A stretch of 6,292 bases of DNA from JACNKV01 sp964645915 (GTDB taxonomy: Bacteria > Fidelibacterota > Marinisomatia > Marinisomatales > JACNKV01): positions 1-6,292 of the forward strand of contig CAZYDH010000042.1 in NCBI GenBank assembly GCA_964645915.1, read 5' to 3'. The position numbers and the translations under genes were made by a program. Under the pieces are notes generated by a model that saw only the letters and a list, made by a program, of their open reading frames with translations, was not told the DNA's origin and did no database searches. Of this stretch, positions 5,435 to 6,292 are shown one piece after another (the first letter of the stretch is position 1; each line of letters starts with the position of its first letter).

Positions 5435-6292
5435 ACAAAGTTAGCAAAACCCAATCTTTCGGAATATCAACATTCAGTCTCTTATCCATGAAATATTCCA
5501 CAGATTCAATTTTATCAGAAAAATCTGAAAGAGCATCACGCAATGTAGATATATCCAATTTGAAATCCCTGATACTGCGGATTTTCAACTCGTTATCATA
5601 ATCAGTAAGTTTGATTTTTTTATCCAAATCACCGATAAAGAAATTGGTAGACCTGTAATTCACTTTCACCAAGAATCGTGGCATCTGACCGAATTTGCTT
5701 CGACTAATCAAATTTTTAGTTCCATTCCACATTCCTTCAAGCAATAATGCGGTATCATTATCCGTCATTTTTGTATGCTGTGCCGCATTTTGATTGATGA
5801 TTCCGTGAAATGCGATAAAAGAATAGGGTAGAATGTATTCTTCACGGAAAGTTTTTTGTGTTTTTCCAGCAGTTGAAGTAAAAGCACCCGTTCCTTGAAT
5901 GTGCTTCATTTCAATTTTGTGTAACGACCTTCCAATCTTAAACTGTGTTGGTCCAGTAAATGTGATTGATGCTTTATCCAATGGAATAACACCACCAAAC
6001 ATTCGGATATCAATACATTTTTCAAGAACAGGATTTAAATCTTTCCCAAAATCATCTGCCCGTTCTTTACCGTCTTGAAGCCCGCCTTTATCTGTATTTT
6101 TCTTGCTTGGTAATTCCCGAACAAAAATATCCTTTCCATCTGTTCCATTATAACCTTTGTGTTCAAAAAGATAATCTCTGATGGTTCTTTTTAATCGCAC
6201 ATCGGTTACAAAATTGATGTTGGTTTCTTCATCAATCCTCGGTTTGTTTTCATCCAGTGGATCGCCATTGGGATTTGCATCTGTTACATCGT
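5433..6292 (-). CDS. cas7: Cas7 (Csh2-like, type I-B), Cascade backbone subunit, N-terminus cut by window edge
   Basis: Cas7 copies line up along the crRNA to form the Cascade filament and hold the guide in 6-nt segments. The open frame runs through the right edge with 285 residues visible. Counting from the first whole codon (6290), DANPNGDP is at 4-11, PRIDEET at 17-23 and VTDVRLKRTIRDYL at 28-41. These are the standard N-terminal motifs of the Csh2/Csd2 group of Cas7. Only some 10-15 residues should be missing. Further family segments are DIRMFGG (94-100), TGPTQFKIGRSLH (112-124), FHGIINQNAA (161-170) and RSKFGQMPRFLVKV (197-210). A GTG at 6200 would give a 255-residue frame, but it encodes the valine of VTDVRLKR and is not the start. 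The downstream Cas5h partner favours I-B (Csh2) over the related I-C protein (Csd2). The gene ends 8 nt before cas5. Its own start and promoter lie outside the window. Confidence 0.93.
   Translation of the reverse strand, partial: DVTDANPNGDPLDENKPRIDEETNINFVTDVRLKRTIRDYLFEHKGYNGTDGKDIFVRELPSKKNTDKGGLQDGKERADDFGKDLNPVLEKCIDIRMFGGVIPLDKASITFTGPTQFKIGRSLHKIEMKHIQGTGAFTSTAGKTQKTFREEYILPYSFIAFHGIINQNAAQHTKMTDNDTALLLEGMWNGTKNLISRSKFGQMPRFLVKVNYRSTNFFIGDLDKKIKLTDYDNELKIRSIRDFKLDISTLRDALSDFSDKIESVEYFMDKRLNVDIPKDWVLLTL

Noticed and set aside
5383..5601. Plus-strand open frame across the cas5/cas7 junction
   Set aside because: Antisense to two real genes and to the cas5 ribosome site.
5433..6292. Assignment of the locus to subtype I-C
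   Set aside because: Cas7 is related to the I-C protein Csd2, but the Cas5 is of the Hmari type, and the repeat handle ATTGAAAC is typical of I-B. cas8 is outside the window, so this remains an inference.

Overview
The window is the downstream half of a CRISPR-Cas locus, best read as Class 1 type I, subtype I-B (Hmari-type). All genes lie on the minus strand. In transcription order, from the right edge leftward, they are cas7 (5' end cut by the window edge), cas5, cas3, cas1, cas2 and cas4. An AT-rich leader of about 170 bp follows, then a CRISPR array that runs off the left edge. The DNA is AT-rich (about two thirds A+T by eye). Initiation uses Shine-Dalgarno sites and a mix of ATG and GTG codons. 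This fits a low-GC bacterium, but an archaeon is not excluded and no taxon can be named from the sequence.

Array (1-346): five identical 37-bp repeats and four complete spacers of 34-38 bp. Read on the minus strand, each repeat ends in ATTGAAAC, the usual 8-nt 5' handle of type I-B crRNAs. Transcription should therefore run leftward from the leader at 347-517, and the spacer at 272-309 should be the newest.

Adaptation module (518-2423): cas1, cas2 and cas4 are all complete with their key residues, so spacer acquisition looks intact. The order cas3-cas1-cas2-cas4 differs from the common I-B order cas3-cas4-cas1-cas2.

Interference module (2424-6292): a single-polypeptide HD nuclease-helicase Cas3, a Cas5 of the Hmari type and a Cas7 of the Csh2 type. 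cas8b (csh1) and cas6, needed for a working I-B Cascade, are not visible and are expected beyond the right edge.

Genes are packed as a single operon: an 8-nt gap cas7/cas5, a 23-nt overlap cas5/cas3, a direct TAAATG junction cas3/cas1, a 1-nt gap cas2 after cas1, and about 21 nt before cas4. No terminator is evident between cas4 and the array. Several of the longest open frames start upstream of the better-supported start codon (cas5, cas2, cas4), and the apparent GTG start of cas7 at 6200 is an internal valine. I found no new system beyond this I-B locus. The more unusual points are the cas4 position, the cas3 initiation site inside cas5, duplicated heptamers in the leader, and spacers whose translations resemble phage-like peptides.
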